Below, piece by piece: positions 1 to 8,165 of a DNA stretch of 64,000 nucleotides. Under the pieces are notes generated by a model. It saw only the letters and a list, made by a program, of their open reading frames with translations. It made no database searches and was not told the origin of the DNA. Position numbers and translations under genes: made by a program. The stretch spans positions 62,001-126,000 of the forward strand of contig NZ_JAUSVS010000004.1 in the NCBI RefSeq assembly GCF_030814835.1. Reading direction: 5' to 3'. How positions within the stretch are numbered: position 1 is the stretch's first letter; the number at the start of each line of letters is the position of its first letter. This DNA comes from Caulobacter ginsengisoli (GTDB lineage Bacteria > Pseudomonadota > Alphaproteobacteria > Caulobacterales > Caulobacteraceae).

Positions 1-264
1 GCGCGACATGGCCTCGTACTGGGCCATGCCGGCGATGGGCAGCATGGCTTCGGGGAGTTGCTCGGGGTTGTCCTCGTCCAGCTCCTGGGTCCAGTCGATG
101 CGGGTGTTGGCGTCCCACTGCATCTCCACGCCCTTGCGGTAGAGGCCGGCCATGGCGACGCGGCCATCGTCATAGTCCCAGTTGAAATTGACGTCGTAGT
201 TCTGGGGCACCGACCATTTCGAACCGTCGGGTTCGATGGCGTAGATATCCTTCAGGCTGGGCAT
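1..264 (-). CDS. Probable ferritin-like/diiron protein, N-terminal part (runs off the window)
   Basis: The first 88 codons of a minus-strand gene are visible, starting from an ATG at 264 with a CCTCTCC (GGAGAGG on the coding strand) ribosome-binding site just upstream. The protein begins MPSLKDIYAIEPDG and contains NFNWDYDDGR and MQWDANTRIDW, then continues past base 1. This pattern recalls ferritin-like proteins of the AurF/diiron type seen in alphaproteobacteria, but the helices carrying the metal ligands lie outside the window, so the assignment is tentative. It is divergent from the SDR gene at 401. Confidence 0.5.
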   Translation of the reverse strand, partial: MPSLKDIYAIEPDGSKWSVPQNYDVNFNWDYDDGRVAMAGLYRKGVEMQWDANTRIDWTQELDEDNPEQLPEAMLPIAGMAQYEAMSR

Positions 265-327
265 GGGGCGTTCCTCTCCCGCAGTGTTTTCGACTCTTAC
301 GGCCGATCCTCCAGCCTAGATCATCAC

Positions 328-356
328 AAAATGCGGAGTGGCGCTACGCATTTTTT
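328..356. terminator. Terminator-like hairpin in a divergent intergenic gap
   Basis: AAAATGCG (328-335) pairs with CGCATTTT (347-354) across an 11-base loop, and a run of T follows on the plus strand. The shape is that of an intrinsic terminator. However, it lies between divergent genes, upstream of the SDR start at 401. It could be a leader attenuator, a terminator for antisense transcripts, or an operator-like palindrome. Confidence 0.4.
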
Positions 357-400
357 CGGCCAACATGGCGCAATTCTGGGACTCGCCCTACACCCACAGG

Positions 401-1147
401 ATGCAGATCGATCTTTCCGACCGGTCCGTCCTGGTCACCGGCGCCAGCCGCGGCATCGGCGTGGCCATCGCCCGCAAGCTGGCCGAGGCCGGGGCCCGGG
501 TGGCGGTGCATTATGGGTCGAGCGTCGACGAGGCCGAAACCCTGGCGGGCGAGATCGGCGGGGTGGCCCTGCAGGCCGATCTGGCGCGGATCGGCGAGCC
601 CGAGCGGCTGTGGGCCGAGGCCCAGGCCCGGCTGGGCGCCATCAGCGCGCTGGTCAATAACGCCGGCATCGCCCTGGGCTCACCCCTGGACGGCGAGGCC
701 TGGACGGAGAACTGGGACCTCACCCAGGCGGTCAACCTGCGCGCCCCGGCCGCCCTGATCCGCGCCGCCCTGCCGCATTTCATCGCCCAGGGCGGCGGCC
801 ATATCGTCAACATCGCTTCCCGCGCGGCGTTCCGGGGCGATACGCCGGACTATCTGGCCTATGCGGCCTCCAAGGGCGGGCTGGTGGCCCTGACCCGCTC
901 GATCGCCCGGGGCTTCGGCAAGCAGGGGATCGTCGCCTTCACCGTCGCGCCCGGCTTCACCCGCACCGAGATGGCCCAGGACTTCATCGACCAGTATGGC
1001 GAGGCCTATGCATCATCCGACATCGCCCTGACCCGGATGACCGAGCCGGCGGATATCGCCCCGACGGTGGTGTTTTTGGCCTCAGGTCTGATGGACCACG
1101 CGACGGGGGCGACGATCGACATCAACGCTGGGAGCTATGTGCACTAG
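401..1147 (+). CDS. Short-chain dehydrogenase/reductase (SDR)
   Basis: A 248-residue classical SDR predicted to use NAD(P)H to reduce a carbonyl or oxidise an alcohol; the substrate cannot be read from the sequence. The Rossmann cofactor motif TGASRGIG is at residues 13-20, NNAG at 86-89, the catalytic Ser at 140 and YxxxK at Tyr154/Lys158. The start was set at ATG 401 because the Rossmann strand then begins at the usual distance. In-frame starts at 338 (inside the upstream hairpin) and 365 add residues unlike the family. Its stop codon overlaps the convergent parE stop codon by three bases. Confidence 0.88.
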   Translation: MQIDLSDRSVLVTGASRGIGVAIARKLAEAGARVAVHYGSSVDEAETLAGEIGGVALQADLARIGEPERLWAEAQARLGAISALVNNAGIALGSPLDGEAWTENWDLTQAVNLRAPAALIRAALPHFIAQGGGHIVNIASRAAFRGDTPDYLAYAASKGGLVALTRSIARGFGKQGIVAFTVAPGFTRTEMAQDFIDQYGEAYASSDIALTRMTEPADIAPTVVFLASGLMDHATGATIDINAGSYVH

Positions 1148-1488
1148 CCCTTGAGTTGGGCTTCGAAATCCATGGCGTCGTGCAGGACTCGGACCACGTC
1201 TACCCGGTCGCTATCAAAACGATAGGCGACAAAGTGGCGAGGGTTGGCAAGCCGCAGACCGGACTGACGCCGCGCGACATGTCTGAGGTGATAGAGCCAA
1301 ACAGGGCTCGAAGCGCTGCTTTCCAGACGGGACGCCGGTCGCTGTGGTTCTTCAACGAGCTCTTGGAACGCCGCTGTCATCAGGCGGCGGTAGCGGGTCG
1401 CCGCCTCTTCTCCGAAGGCTTGCCGGCTCTGTCGGATGATCAGGTCCATATCGCGCCGGGCCGGTAGCGCCAGCACCAGCAGCCTCAC
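1144..1488 (-). CDS. parE: ParE-type toxin of a type II toxin-antitoxin pair
   Basis: A 114-residue protein of RelE/ParE superfamily size and layout. It has a helical N-terminal half containing RRDMDLIIRQSRQAFG, and a C-terminal strand segment with HFVAYRFDSDRVDVVRVLHDAMDF, the typical ParE end. It starts at GTG 1488, whose bases overlap the TGA of parD (GTGA at 1485-1488), so the two are translationally coupled. ParE proteins usually poison DNA gyrase; the target of this one is not shown. The C-terminus is convergent with the SDR gene. Confidence 0.88.
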   Translation of the reverse strand: MRLLVLALPARRDMDLIIRQSRQAFGEEAATRYRRLMTAAFQELVEEPQRPASRLESSASSPVWLYHLRHVARRQSGLRLANPRHFVAYRFDSDRVDVVRVLHDAMDFEAQLKG

Positions 1489-1751
1489 TCGGCGCTCTCG
1501 TTCTGCAGTTCAAGCATCCAGGCGTCGATATCGGTCACCTCGATACCTTCGCCCCGATCAAGAGACTCCAGCCCTTCGTTTATGGCTTCCCGCAGTCGGG
1601 CAAGCTTGGCTTCATGTTCGTCTCGCTGCTCCTTGAGCAAGCGCAGACCAGCCCGAACGACTTCGCTGGCATTCTGATAGACGCCCGATTCCACCTGCTC
1701 GTCGATGAAGTGGTCGAGGCCTACGCTCAGATTGACGTTTCGCGTTCCCAT
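1485..1751 (-). CDS. parD: ParD-type antitoxin
   Basis: An 88-residue antitoxin with an N-terminal ribbon-helix-helix region (NVNLSVGLDHFIDEQVESG, then YQNASEVVRAGLRLLKE). This is the CopG/ParD signature for DNA binding and dimerisation. The acidic C-terminal tail would wrap the ParE toxin. It is the first gene of the parDE operon and is probably autoregulated through the palindrome at 1771-1785. The ATG at 1751 follows the predicted -10 box so closely that the mRNA may be leaderless. Confidence 0.92.
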   Translation of the reverse strand: MGTRNVNLSVGLDHFIDEQVESGVYQNASEVVRAGLRLLKEQRDEHEAKLARLREAINEGLESLDRGEGIEVTDIDAWMLELQNESAE

Positions 1752-1757
1752 GCCCGC

Positions 1758-1786
1758 ACGATAACTCCACTGGCAATTCTTGCCAA
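1758..1786 (-). promoter_or_regulatory. parDE promoter with embedded operator palindrome
   Basis: On the minus strand a -35 box TTGGCA (1786-1781) and a -10 box TATCGT (1763-1758) are separated by 17 bases. The inverted repeat TGGCAA-TTC-TTGCCA (1771-1785) overlaps the -35 box and spacer, a natural place for a ParD ribbon-helix-helix dimer to repress. The predicted transcription start falls at about the ATG. Confidence 0.55.
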
Positions 1787-1861
1787 TGGTTCGGGCGGGA
1801 TGAACCCAGCCTCACGCAAAGGCGCATTTCGCCAGGCCGACCGAACGCCTACCTTAGCCCC

Positions 1862-2923
1862 ATGTTTTCCTGGCCCGACCGCCGCATCCTCGACCTGTTC
1901 GGCATCGACCTGCCGATCATCCAGGCCCCCATGGCCGGCTCGTCCACCGCCGAGATGGCCGCCGCGGTCAGCGCGGCCGGCGGGCTGGGCTCGATGCCGG
2001 CGGCCCTGCTGTCGCCGGACCAGCTACGGGAGGCGGTGGGGACCATCCGCGCCGCCACCAACCGTTCGTTCAACCTCAACTTCTTCTGCCACCAGCCACC
2101 GGCCGACGACCTGGCCCGGGACCTGGCCTGGCGGGCGGCTCTGGCGCCCTACTATGTCGAGCTGGGGCTGGATCCCGCCGCCATTCCCACCGGCGGCGGC
2201 CGCGCGCCCTTCAACGACGCCTACTGCCAGGTGGTCGAGGAGACCGCCCCGGCGGTGGTCAGCTTCCATTTCGGCCTGCCCTCGCCCTCGCTGGTCGAGC
2301 GGGTCAAGGTGGCCGGCGCCAAGGTCATCGCCTCGGCGACCACGGTGGCCGAGGCGGTCTGGCTGGCCGAGCGGGACTGCGACGCCATCATCGCCATGGG
2401 CTCGGAGGCCGGCGGCCATCGCGGCAGCTTCCTGGGCCTGGACATGGCGGGACAGGTCGGGACCTTCGCCCTGGTTCCGCAGGTGGTCGACGCGGTGGAT
2501 ATCCCGGTGATCGCGGCGGGCGGCATCGCCGATGGGCGGGGCGTGGCGGCGGCGCTGATGCTGGGGGCTTCGGCCGTGCAGGTCGGCACGGCCTATCTGT
2601 TCTCGCCGGAAGCCAAACTGGCGCCCGGCCACCGCGAAGCGCTGGAAAACGCCCGCGACGACAACACCGCTATCACCAACGTCTTCACGGGCCGCCCAGC
2701 GCGGGGCGTCGCCAACCGGCTGGTCAAGGAGCAGGGCCCGCTATCGCCGAACGCCCCGGCCTTCCCCAACGCCGCCTTCGCCGTGGCGCCGCTCCGGGTC
2801 GCCGCGCCGGCCGATTTCGGCAACGCCTGGTCCGGCCAGGCCGCCCGGCTGGCCGCGCACCTGCCGGCTGGCGAGCTAACCCGGCGGTTGGCGGAGGAAG
2901 CGCTAGCCTTGCTCGCGCCGTAG
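1862..2923 (+). CDS. Nitronate monooxygenase family flavoenzyme
   Basis: A 353-residue FMN-dependent TIM-barrel enzyme of the nitronate monooxygenase/2-nitropropane dioxygenase family. Members oxidise alkyl nitronates or act as related NAD(P)H:quinone reductases. Supporting motifs are PIIQAPMAG at the N-terminus, SAAGGLGSM, the GSEAGGHRG flavin-phosphate loop, VIAAGGIADGRGVAAAL, and GASAVQVGTAYL in the last barrel strands. Length is normal for the family. It is monocistronic; a palindromic element lies between it and the convergent CoA-transferase. The true substrate is unknown. Confidence 0.9.
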   Translation: MFSWPDRRILDLFGIDLPIIQAPMAGSSTAEMAAAVSAAGGLGSMPAALLSPDQLREAVGTIRAATNRSFNLNFFCHQPPADDLARDLAWRAALAPYYVELGLDPAAIPTGGGRAPFNDAYCQVVEETAPAVVSFHFGLPSPSLVERVKVAGAKVIASATTVAEAVWLAERDCDAIIAMGSEAGGHRGSFLGLDMAGQVGTFALVPQVVDAVDIPVIAAGGIADGRGVAAALMLGASAVQVGTAYLFSPEAKLAPGHREALENARDDNTAITNVFTGRPARGVANRLVKEQGPLSPNAPAFPNAAFAVAPLRVAAPADFGNAWSGQAARLAAHLPAGELTRRLAEEALALLAP

Positions 2924-2947
2924 GGGCGGAACGCCCTTAAGAATTTA

Positions 2948-3070
2948 CCACGGACAACACAGACAACACGGACGGGAGCCAAATGAGGCCACCCGGCCGA
3001 AGGCCGATCGATTAAAAGCCCCTTCGGGGCGATGTCGCGGGAAAACGCAGCCCGTCCGTGTTGTCCGTGG
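2948..3070. repeat. Palindromic intergenic element, GGACAACAC-type arms
   Basis: Left arm 2948-2976 begins CCACGGACAACAC and ends GGACGGG. Right arm 3051-3070 is CCCGTCCGTGTTGTCCGTGG. The left arm equals the reverse complement of the right arm except for an extra 9-base AGACAACAC unit. The interior contains GGCC-GAA-GGCC and GCCCC-TTCG-GGGC hairpins. It lies between two converging genes. A relative with the same design is at 21975-22114. Confidence 0.8.
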
Positions 3071-3109
3071 TTCAAATGAGCCGGAACCGCCGCACAGCGC
3101 CACCCGGCC

Positions 3110-4282
3110 TCACACCGTCTCAGCGTCCGCCCCAATCTCCGCCAGCACCTCGTCGGTGTCGCGCCCCAGCGGCGGCGGGTCGCGGCGGATGGAGACGGGG
3201 GTCTTGGAGAAGCGCAGGCCGGGCTTCATAGCGCGGTAGGCGCCCTCGCCCTCCAGTTCGCGGGTCTCGAACAGCGTCTCTTTCAGCTGCGGGTCGTCGA
3301 AGATTTCCTCGGGCAGGTTGGCCCGCATGGCCGGGATGTTGTTCTCGGCGCAGAGGACCATCCATTCCTCGGTGGTGCGGGTCGAGGTCGCCTCGTCCAT
3401 CATGCCGTAATAGGCGTCGACTCGGCCGCCGCCGGCCGGGGCGGAGGTGAAGCGTTCGGTCTCATAGGCGTTCGGGATGCCGCCCAGGGCCAGGTAGCGG
3501 GCCGACTGCTCGCGGTTGGCGGGCAGCACCGACAGCCAGCCGTCCTTGGTGCGGAACGGACGGCGGTGCGGGGTGATGGTGGTGGTGTGGCCGAAATGGC
3601 CGGTCGCCGGCAGGTAGGTCTCGCCATACAGGTGCTCGGCCATCAGGAAGCCGGTGAAGGTCTCCAGCATCGGCACGCAGACATACTGCCCCTCGCCGGT
3701 CCGCTCCTTGTGGCGCAGGGCCGCCAGGCAGGCGATGGCGGCGAAGAGGCCACAGGTCTTGTCGGCGATGATGGTGGGCAGGGGGCGGAAGACCGCATCC
3801 TTGTCGACCATGGCGGTCAGGCCGCAGGCCCCGGCGGCCGACTGGATCAGGTCGTCAAAGGCCTGGCGTCCGGCATAGGGGCCGGCCGGGTCGTAGCCCA
3901 TGGCCTCGACATAGACGACGTCGGGCTTGATGACCTTGGCGGCCTCGTAGTCGAAGCCCAGCCGGGCGATGGCCTCGGGCCGCATGTTGTGGATGAAGAT
4001 GTCGGCGGTCTTCAAGAGGCGGCGCAGGGCCCGGCGGCCGGGCTCTTCCTTCAGGTTCAGCACCACCGAGCGCTTGTTGCGGTTCAGGGCCACATAGGTC
4101 GGGCCCATGGTCTTGGAATTGGGGGCCTTGCCGCCCCGCTGGCGGTCGCCGGTCGGCTCCTCGACCTTGATCACGTCGGCCCCCAGGTCGCCCAGGGTCT
4201 GGGTGGCGTAGGGCCCCAGCACGAACTGGGTCAGGTCCAGGACACGCACACCGTCCAGGGCGCCGGGGGCAAAGCTCGACAT
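3110..4282 (-). CDS. CaiB/BaiF family CoA-transferase
   Basis: A 390-residue class III CoA-transferase that would move CoA between carboxylic acids through an aspartyl-CoA thioester. The start ATG at 4282 follows GAGGAA and gives the family opening, ending GVRVLDLTQFVLGPYATQ. Other landmarks are LGADVIKVEEP, RNKRSVVLNLK, and QAFDDLIQSAAG, which contains the candidate catalytic Asp. An earlier in-frame start at 4363 adds an unlike 27-residue extension. No partner enzyme is adjacent, so the acyl substrates are unknown. Confidence 0.9.
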   Translation of the reverse strand: MSSFAPGALDGVRVLDLTQFVLGPYATQTLGDLGADVIKVEEPTGDRQRGGKAPNSKTMGPTYVALNRNKRSVVLNLKEEPGRRALRRLLKTADIFIHNMRPEAIARLGFDYEAAKVIKPDVVYVEAMGYDPAGPYAGRQAFDDLIQSAAGACGLTAMVDKDAVFRPLPTIIADKTCGLFAAIACLAALRHKERTGEGQYVCVPMLETFTGFLMAEHLYGETYLPATGHFGHTTTITPHRRPFRTKDGWLSVLPANREQSARYLALGGIPNAYETERFTSAPAGGGRVDAYYGMMDEATSTRTTEEWMVLCAENNIPAMRANLPEEIFDDPQLKETLFETRELEGEGAYRAMKPGLRFSKTPVSIRRDPPPLGRDTDEVLAEIGADAETV

Positions 4283-4436
4283 CGGGCAGTTTCCTCGAAC
4301 AATCGTTTTACCCAGTTTCCCGGCGCGGAAGCCGAAAGGCAACCGCCCGTGCGGCCAAAACACCTCGTGAAGGCGGCGTTAACCATACCCTGTTGGACTG
4401 CCGGTAACCCAAAGTGGGCCATTGTCCCGGCCGAGC

Positions 4437-5567
4437 ATGACCCAATCCCTTCGCCCTACGCCCGAATCCGCGCCCGAAACTGCGCCTCGCCGCCTGCCCG
4501 TCGCCCGCCCCTGGGCGCCGCCGGCCGAGGCGATACTGCCCTATCTGCATGAGGCGGACGCCAACCGCTGGTACTCCAACTTCGGGCCGCTGCTGACCCG
4601 GTTCGAGGAGCGGCTGGCCGATCGTTTCGCCGCCCCCACCAACATCGCCACCTGCGCCAACGCCACCCAGGCCATCACCCTGACGCTGAAGGCGCTGGGC
4701 GTGCAGCCCGGCCTCTGCCTGATGCCGGCCTGGACCTTCGTGGCGACCGCCCATGCCGCCATGGCGGCCGGCCTGACCCCGCATTTCCTCGATGTCGATC
4801 CGCAGACTCAGGTTCCCAGCCCCGCCGACGTGCGCGCCGCCATCGCCAAGGGCGGGGTCAGCGCGGTGATCGTCGTCGCCCCCTATGGCGCGCCGCTGGA
4901 ACACCGGCCGTGGGAGGCGCTGATGGACGCCACGGGCGTGCCGGTGCTGATCGACGCCGCCGCCGCCTTCGACACCGTCACCCGCGCCTCGCTGCCGACC
5001 CTGGTCAGCCTGCACGCCACCAAGCTGCTCGGGGTGGGCGAAGGCGGCTACCTGGCCTGCGAAGACGCCGACCTCGTCGCGCGGGTGCGGGCCCAGACCA
5101 GTTTCGGCTTCCAGGGCAGCCGTGAATCCCTGGTCCCGGCCACCAACGCCAAGCTGTCGGAATACGCCGCCGCCGTGGGCCTGGCGGCCCTGGACGGCTG
5201 GCCCTCGGCCCGCCTGCGCTACGCCATCACCGCGCAAAAGATCCGGCTGGCCCTGGCCCTGGTCCCGGAGATCAATTTCCAGCCCGGCTGGGGGACCCAC
5301 TGGGTCTCGACCACCTGCATCGTCCGCATCGACGGCGGCGGCGCGCCCCTGCTCGAAGCCTCGCTGGCCGAGAGCGGCGTCGACACCCGTCGCTGGTGGG
5401 GCGGGGGTTGCCAGGCCAGCCCGGCCTTCGCGGGCTGCCCGTCCGACCCGCTGCCCGTCACCACGAAGTTGGCCCGCGAAACCCTGGGCCTTCCCTTCGC
5501 CGCCGACATGGACGAGGACGACATCGACTGGCTGGCCTGCGCCGTCATCCAGGCCGTGCGCGGATGA
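4437..5567 (+). CDS. DegT/DnrJ/EryC1/StrS family aminotransferase
   Basis: A 376-residue PLP-dependent sugar aminotransferase-like protein. It shows WYSNFGPLLTRFEERLAD near the N-terminus, the cofactor region CANATQAITLTLKALG, MPAWTFVATAHAA, and the Schiff-base Lys196 in SLHATKLLGVGEGG. It would transfer an amino group to a 4-keto or 3-keto nucleotide sugar. It opens a six-gene plus-strand operon of glycan-modifying enzymes; its TGA overlaps the next ATG (ATGA). ATG 4437 was chosen over a TTG at 4422. No clear ribosome-binding site is visible for either. Confidence 0.85.
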   Translation: MTQSLRPTPESAPETAPRRLPVARPWAPPAEAILPYLHEADANRWYSNFGPLLTRFEERLADRFAAPTNIATCANATQAITLTLKALGVQPGLCLMPAWTFVATAHAAMAAGLTPHFLDVDPQTQVPSPADVRAAIAKGGVSAVIVVAPYGAPLEHRPWEALMDATGVPVLIDAAAAFDTVTRASLPTLVSLHATKLLGVGEGGYLACEDADLVARVRAQTSFGFQGSRESLVPATNAKLSEYAAAVGLAALDGWPSARLRYAITAQKIRLALALVPEINFQPGWGTHWVSTTCIVRIDGGGAPLLEASLAESGVDTRRWWGGGCQASPAFAGCPSDPLPVTTKLARETLGLPFAADMDEDDIDWLACAVIQAVRG

Positions 5568-6637
5568 GCACCATCCTGGTCTTCCCGGCCGGCCTGCCCG
5601 ACGCCCTGCGGTTCAGGGCCGAGGCCGAGGCGCGGGGCGACACGGTGATCGGAGCCTCGTCGCTGGCCTTCGACGCGGCTCAAAGCTCATACGCCAACTG
5701 GGATTTCCTGCCCTTCGTGCATGACGAGGCCTTCCCGCCGGCCCTCAAGGAAGTGGTCGCCCGCCGCCACATCGACGCCATCTACGCTCCCCACGAGGTC
5801 GTGGCCGGCCGGCTGGCCGACATCATGGCGGAGTCCGCCCCCGGCGCGCGGCTGATCGAGGCCTCGCCGATGCGCGATAAGGAGCGGGCCTATCGCGACC
5901 TGCGCCAGGCCGCCGAACGTCAGAGGACGGAGGACTGGTTCGCCGCCTCGCCCTTGCCGGCCAAGCCGCGCCTCTCGCCCGTTCAGGCGGCGGGCCTGAC
6001 CCGGCTCGTCGACACCATTCCGGGCATGTGCGACGGCGACAAGATCGCCTCGGTCTGCGAGATCATGCGCCACGCCCCGGCCGGCGATATCGTCGAGATC
6101 GGCTCCTGGTGGGGCCGCTCCGCCGCCCTCTTCAACTGGCTGGGCCGCCACTACGGCGTCGGCTCCATGCTCTGCGTCGATCCCTGGTCCAGCGCCGAGC
6201 TGCCGCAGGGCGTCGCCGTCCTCGACCGGGCCAGCGCCGCCATGGACACCGACGAAGCCCTGGCCATCTTCCAGATGAACCTCAGCCCCCTGGCGCGGGG
6301 CGACCTCAACTACATCCGCGCCCGCTCCACCGACGGCGCAGCCGACTATGGCCCCGGCCTTGTGGTCGACACCCCGGCATTCGGCCATGTGGAATACGCC
6401 GGCCAGATCGCGGTGCTCCACATCGACGGCAATCACGCCTATGACAGCGTCGCGGCCGACGCGGCCGCCTGGATCGGCCACATGAAACCCGGCGGCTGGA
6501 TCATCTTCGACGACTATGTCTGGGCCTTCGGCGATGGGCCGAGGCGCGTTGGCGACGCCTTCCTGGCCAGCGACGCCGACCGCATCGCCTTCAGCTTCGT
6601 CATGGGCACCGCCCTCTTCGTGCAGCTTCGGGCCTGA
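5564..6637 (+). CDS. SAM-dependent methyltransferase with an extra N-terminal domain
   Basis: A 357-residue, probably two-domain protein. Residues from about 150 onward form a class I methyltransferase of the Methyltransf_24/CmcI kind, with VEIGSWWGRSAALFNWLG for SAM binding and the acidic HIDGNHAYDSV, then KPGGWIIFDDY. The first ~150 residues, starting MSTILVFPAGLPDALRFRAEAEARG, resemble the alpha/beta domain that precedes ATP-grasp enzymes, but no ATP-grasp core follows. It is coupled to the upstream aminotransferase by ATGA. It probably methylates a sugar or a small glycan substituent; this is inferred from neighbours. Confidence 0.75.
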   Translation: MSTILVFPAGLPDALRFRAEAEARGDTVIGASSLAFDAAQSSYANWDFLPFVHDEAFPPALKEVVARRHIDAIYAPHEVVAGRLADIMAESAPGARLIEASPMRDKERAYRDLRQAAERQRTEDWFAASPLPAKPRLSPVQAAGLTRLVDTIPGMCDGDKIASVCEIMRHAPAGDIVEIGSWWGRSAALFNWLGRHYGVGSMLCVDPWSSAELPQGVAVLDRASAAMDTDEALAIFQMNLSPLARGDLNYIRARSTDGAADYGPGLVVDTPAFGHVEYAGQIAVLHIDGNHAYDSVAADAAAWIGHMKPGGWIIFDDYVWAFGDGPRRVGDAFLASDADRIAFSFVMGTALFVQLRA

Positions 6638-6639
6638 CC

Positions 6640-7440
6640 ATGCGCCACGAAACCCCCGCCGCCCCGCCGCTGACCGCCGAGACCGTCGACTATCTGATGA
6701 CGACCCGCGGCTGGGTGCTGTTCCCCGGCCAGATCGGCGAGGTCCAGCTTCAGGCCCTGCGCGACGACAGCGAAACCGTCTACGCCAGGCGCCGCGCCCT
6801 GCAGCTGAAGAACGGCGTCGGCGCCAACATGGAGGGCGCCGCCCATCATGTGCTGGGCGAAGACACCAGCTTCGACGCCTTCATCGCCGACCCGCCGCTC
6901 TGGGAGACCATCGAGGGCCACTTCGCCGGCAAATTCATCCTGCTGAACTTCGGCGCCACCCTGCTGCAGCCGGGGGCCGACGGCTATACGCTCAAGCCCC
7001 ATCGTGACGTGCGCGCCTACAGCCGCGACTATCGGCTGTCGCTCAACATGCTGGTGATGCTGGACGACTTCACCGTCGAAAACGGCGCCACCCTGGTGCT
7101 GTCGGGTTCGCACCAGGTCGAAGCCATGCCCTCGCTGGAACTGTTCCATCAGTATGCGGAGCCCGTCACCGGCAAGGCCGGCGACATCCTGCTGTTCGAC
7201 AGCCTGCTGGTCCATTCCGCCGCCCCGAACCGCAGCGCCGCCCAGCGCCGGGCCCTGACCCTCTGTTTCGGCCGGCCCTTCTTCAAGCCGCAGATGGACT
7301 GGCCCCGCTACCTGGGCCCCGACCAGGGCCTGAGCCCCAAGGCCCGCCAGCTGCTCGGCTACGACGCCCGCTCACCCGAGAGCCTGGAAGAATACTACCA
7401 GCCGCCCGAACGCTGGACCTTCAAGCCGGACCAGCGATGA
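6640..7440 (+). CDS. Phytanoyl-CoA dioxygenase (PhyH) family protein
   Basis: A 266-residue Fe(II)/2-oxoglutarate dioxygenase-like protein. The metal triad is visible as His121-Arg-Asp123 (KPHRDVRAY) and His192 (LLVHSAAPNRS). Arg204 is a candidate 2-oxoglutarate salt bridge. It begins two bases after the upstream methyltransferase and overlaps the next methyltransferase by ATGA. In this operon its substrate is more likely a sugar or its acyl or amino decoration than phytanoyl-CoA; this is inference. Confidence 0.82.
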   Translation: MRHETPAAPPLTAETVDYLMTTRGWVLFPGQIGEVQLQALRDDSETVYARRRALQLKNGVGANMEGAAHHVLGEDTSFDAFIADPPLWETIEGHFAGKFILLNFGATLLQPGADGYTLKPHRDVRAYSRDYRLSLNMLVMLDDFTVENGATLVLSGSHQVEAMPSLELFHQYAEPVTGKAGDILLFDSLLVHSAAPNRSAAQRRALTLCFGRPFFKPQMDWPRYLGPDQGLSPKARQLLGYDARSPESLEEYYQPPERWTFKPDQR

Positions 7441-8165
7441 GTGAAGCCGCCCGCCTGGACGCCGTGACCGGCAGCTACGGCGAAGGGGCCGCGCCCTTCG
7501 ACCTGGCCATGCGGCATTTCATGATGCGGACCTTCGAGCCCTGGTTCCGCGACGGCCCGGCCCTGCAGGTCGGCTGCGCCCATGGCGACCAGACCAGCCT
7601 GCTGATCGAGCGTTTTCCCGACCTGACCGTGGTCGAGGCGGCGGCCGAGTTCATCGACCATACCCGCGCCCGTATCGGCGGCCGGGCTCAGTTCGTCCAG
7701 AGCCTGGTCGAGGACTATGCGCCGGCCAAACGCTTCGAGACCATCCTGTTTTCCCACGTGCTGGAGCATGTCGAGAACCCGGTCGCCGTGCTGGCCCATC
7801 TGGGCGGCCTGCTGACCCCGACCGGCCGGCTGTTCGTGGTCGTCCCCAACGCCGAGGCCCCCTCGCGGCGGATCGCGGTGAAGATGGGGGTGCTGGACCA
7901 TCTCGAAGCCCTCAGCCCCGACGACATCGCCGCCGGCCATCGCCGGGTCTACCGTCTCGACACCCTGGCGCGGGACGTGGGGGCGGCGGGCCTGCCGGCC
8001 GAGGCCACCGGTGGCATCTTCTTCAAGCCGCTGGCCAACTTCCAGCTCAACGCCCTGATCGGCGGGCCGCTGATCGGCGATCCCTTCCTGGAGGGCTGCT
8101 ATCGGCTGGGCCTGGAGCGGCCGGCCGACTGCGCCAGCATCTACGCCATCGTGAGGGCCCGATGA
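7437..8165 (+). CDS. Class I SAM-dependent methyltransferase
   Basis: A 242-residue methyltransferase. LQVGCAHGDQTSLLIERF is the SAM-binding motif I, VVEAAAEFIDHTRARI the acidic strand 2 region, and ILFSHVLEHVENP motif II. A further landmark is LTPTGRLFVVVPN. The layout matches Methyltransf_23-type enzymes often found in O-antigen and capsule clusters. It overlaps both neighbours by four bases, so it belongs to the same co-translated operon. The acceptor is unknown. Confidence 0.82.
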   Translation: MSEAARLDAVTGSYGEGAAPFDLAMRHFMMRTFEPWFRDGPALQVGCAHGDQTSLLIERFPDLTVVEAAAEFIDHTRARIGGRAQFVQSLVEDYAPAKRFETILFSHVLEHVENPVAVLAHLGGLLTPTGRLFVVVPNAEAPSRRIAVKMGVLDHLEALSPDDIAAGHRRVYRLDTLARDVGAAGLPAEATGGIFFKPLANFQLNALIGGPLIGDPFLEGCYRLGLERPADCASIYAIVRAR

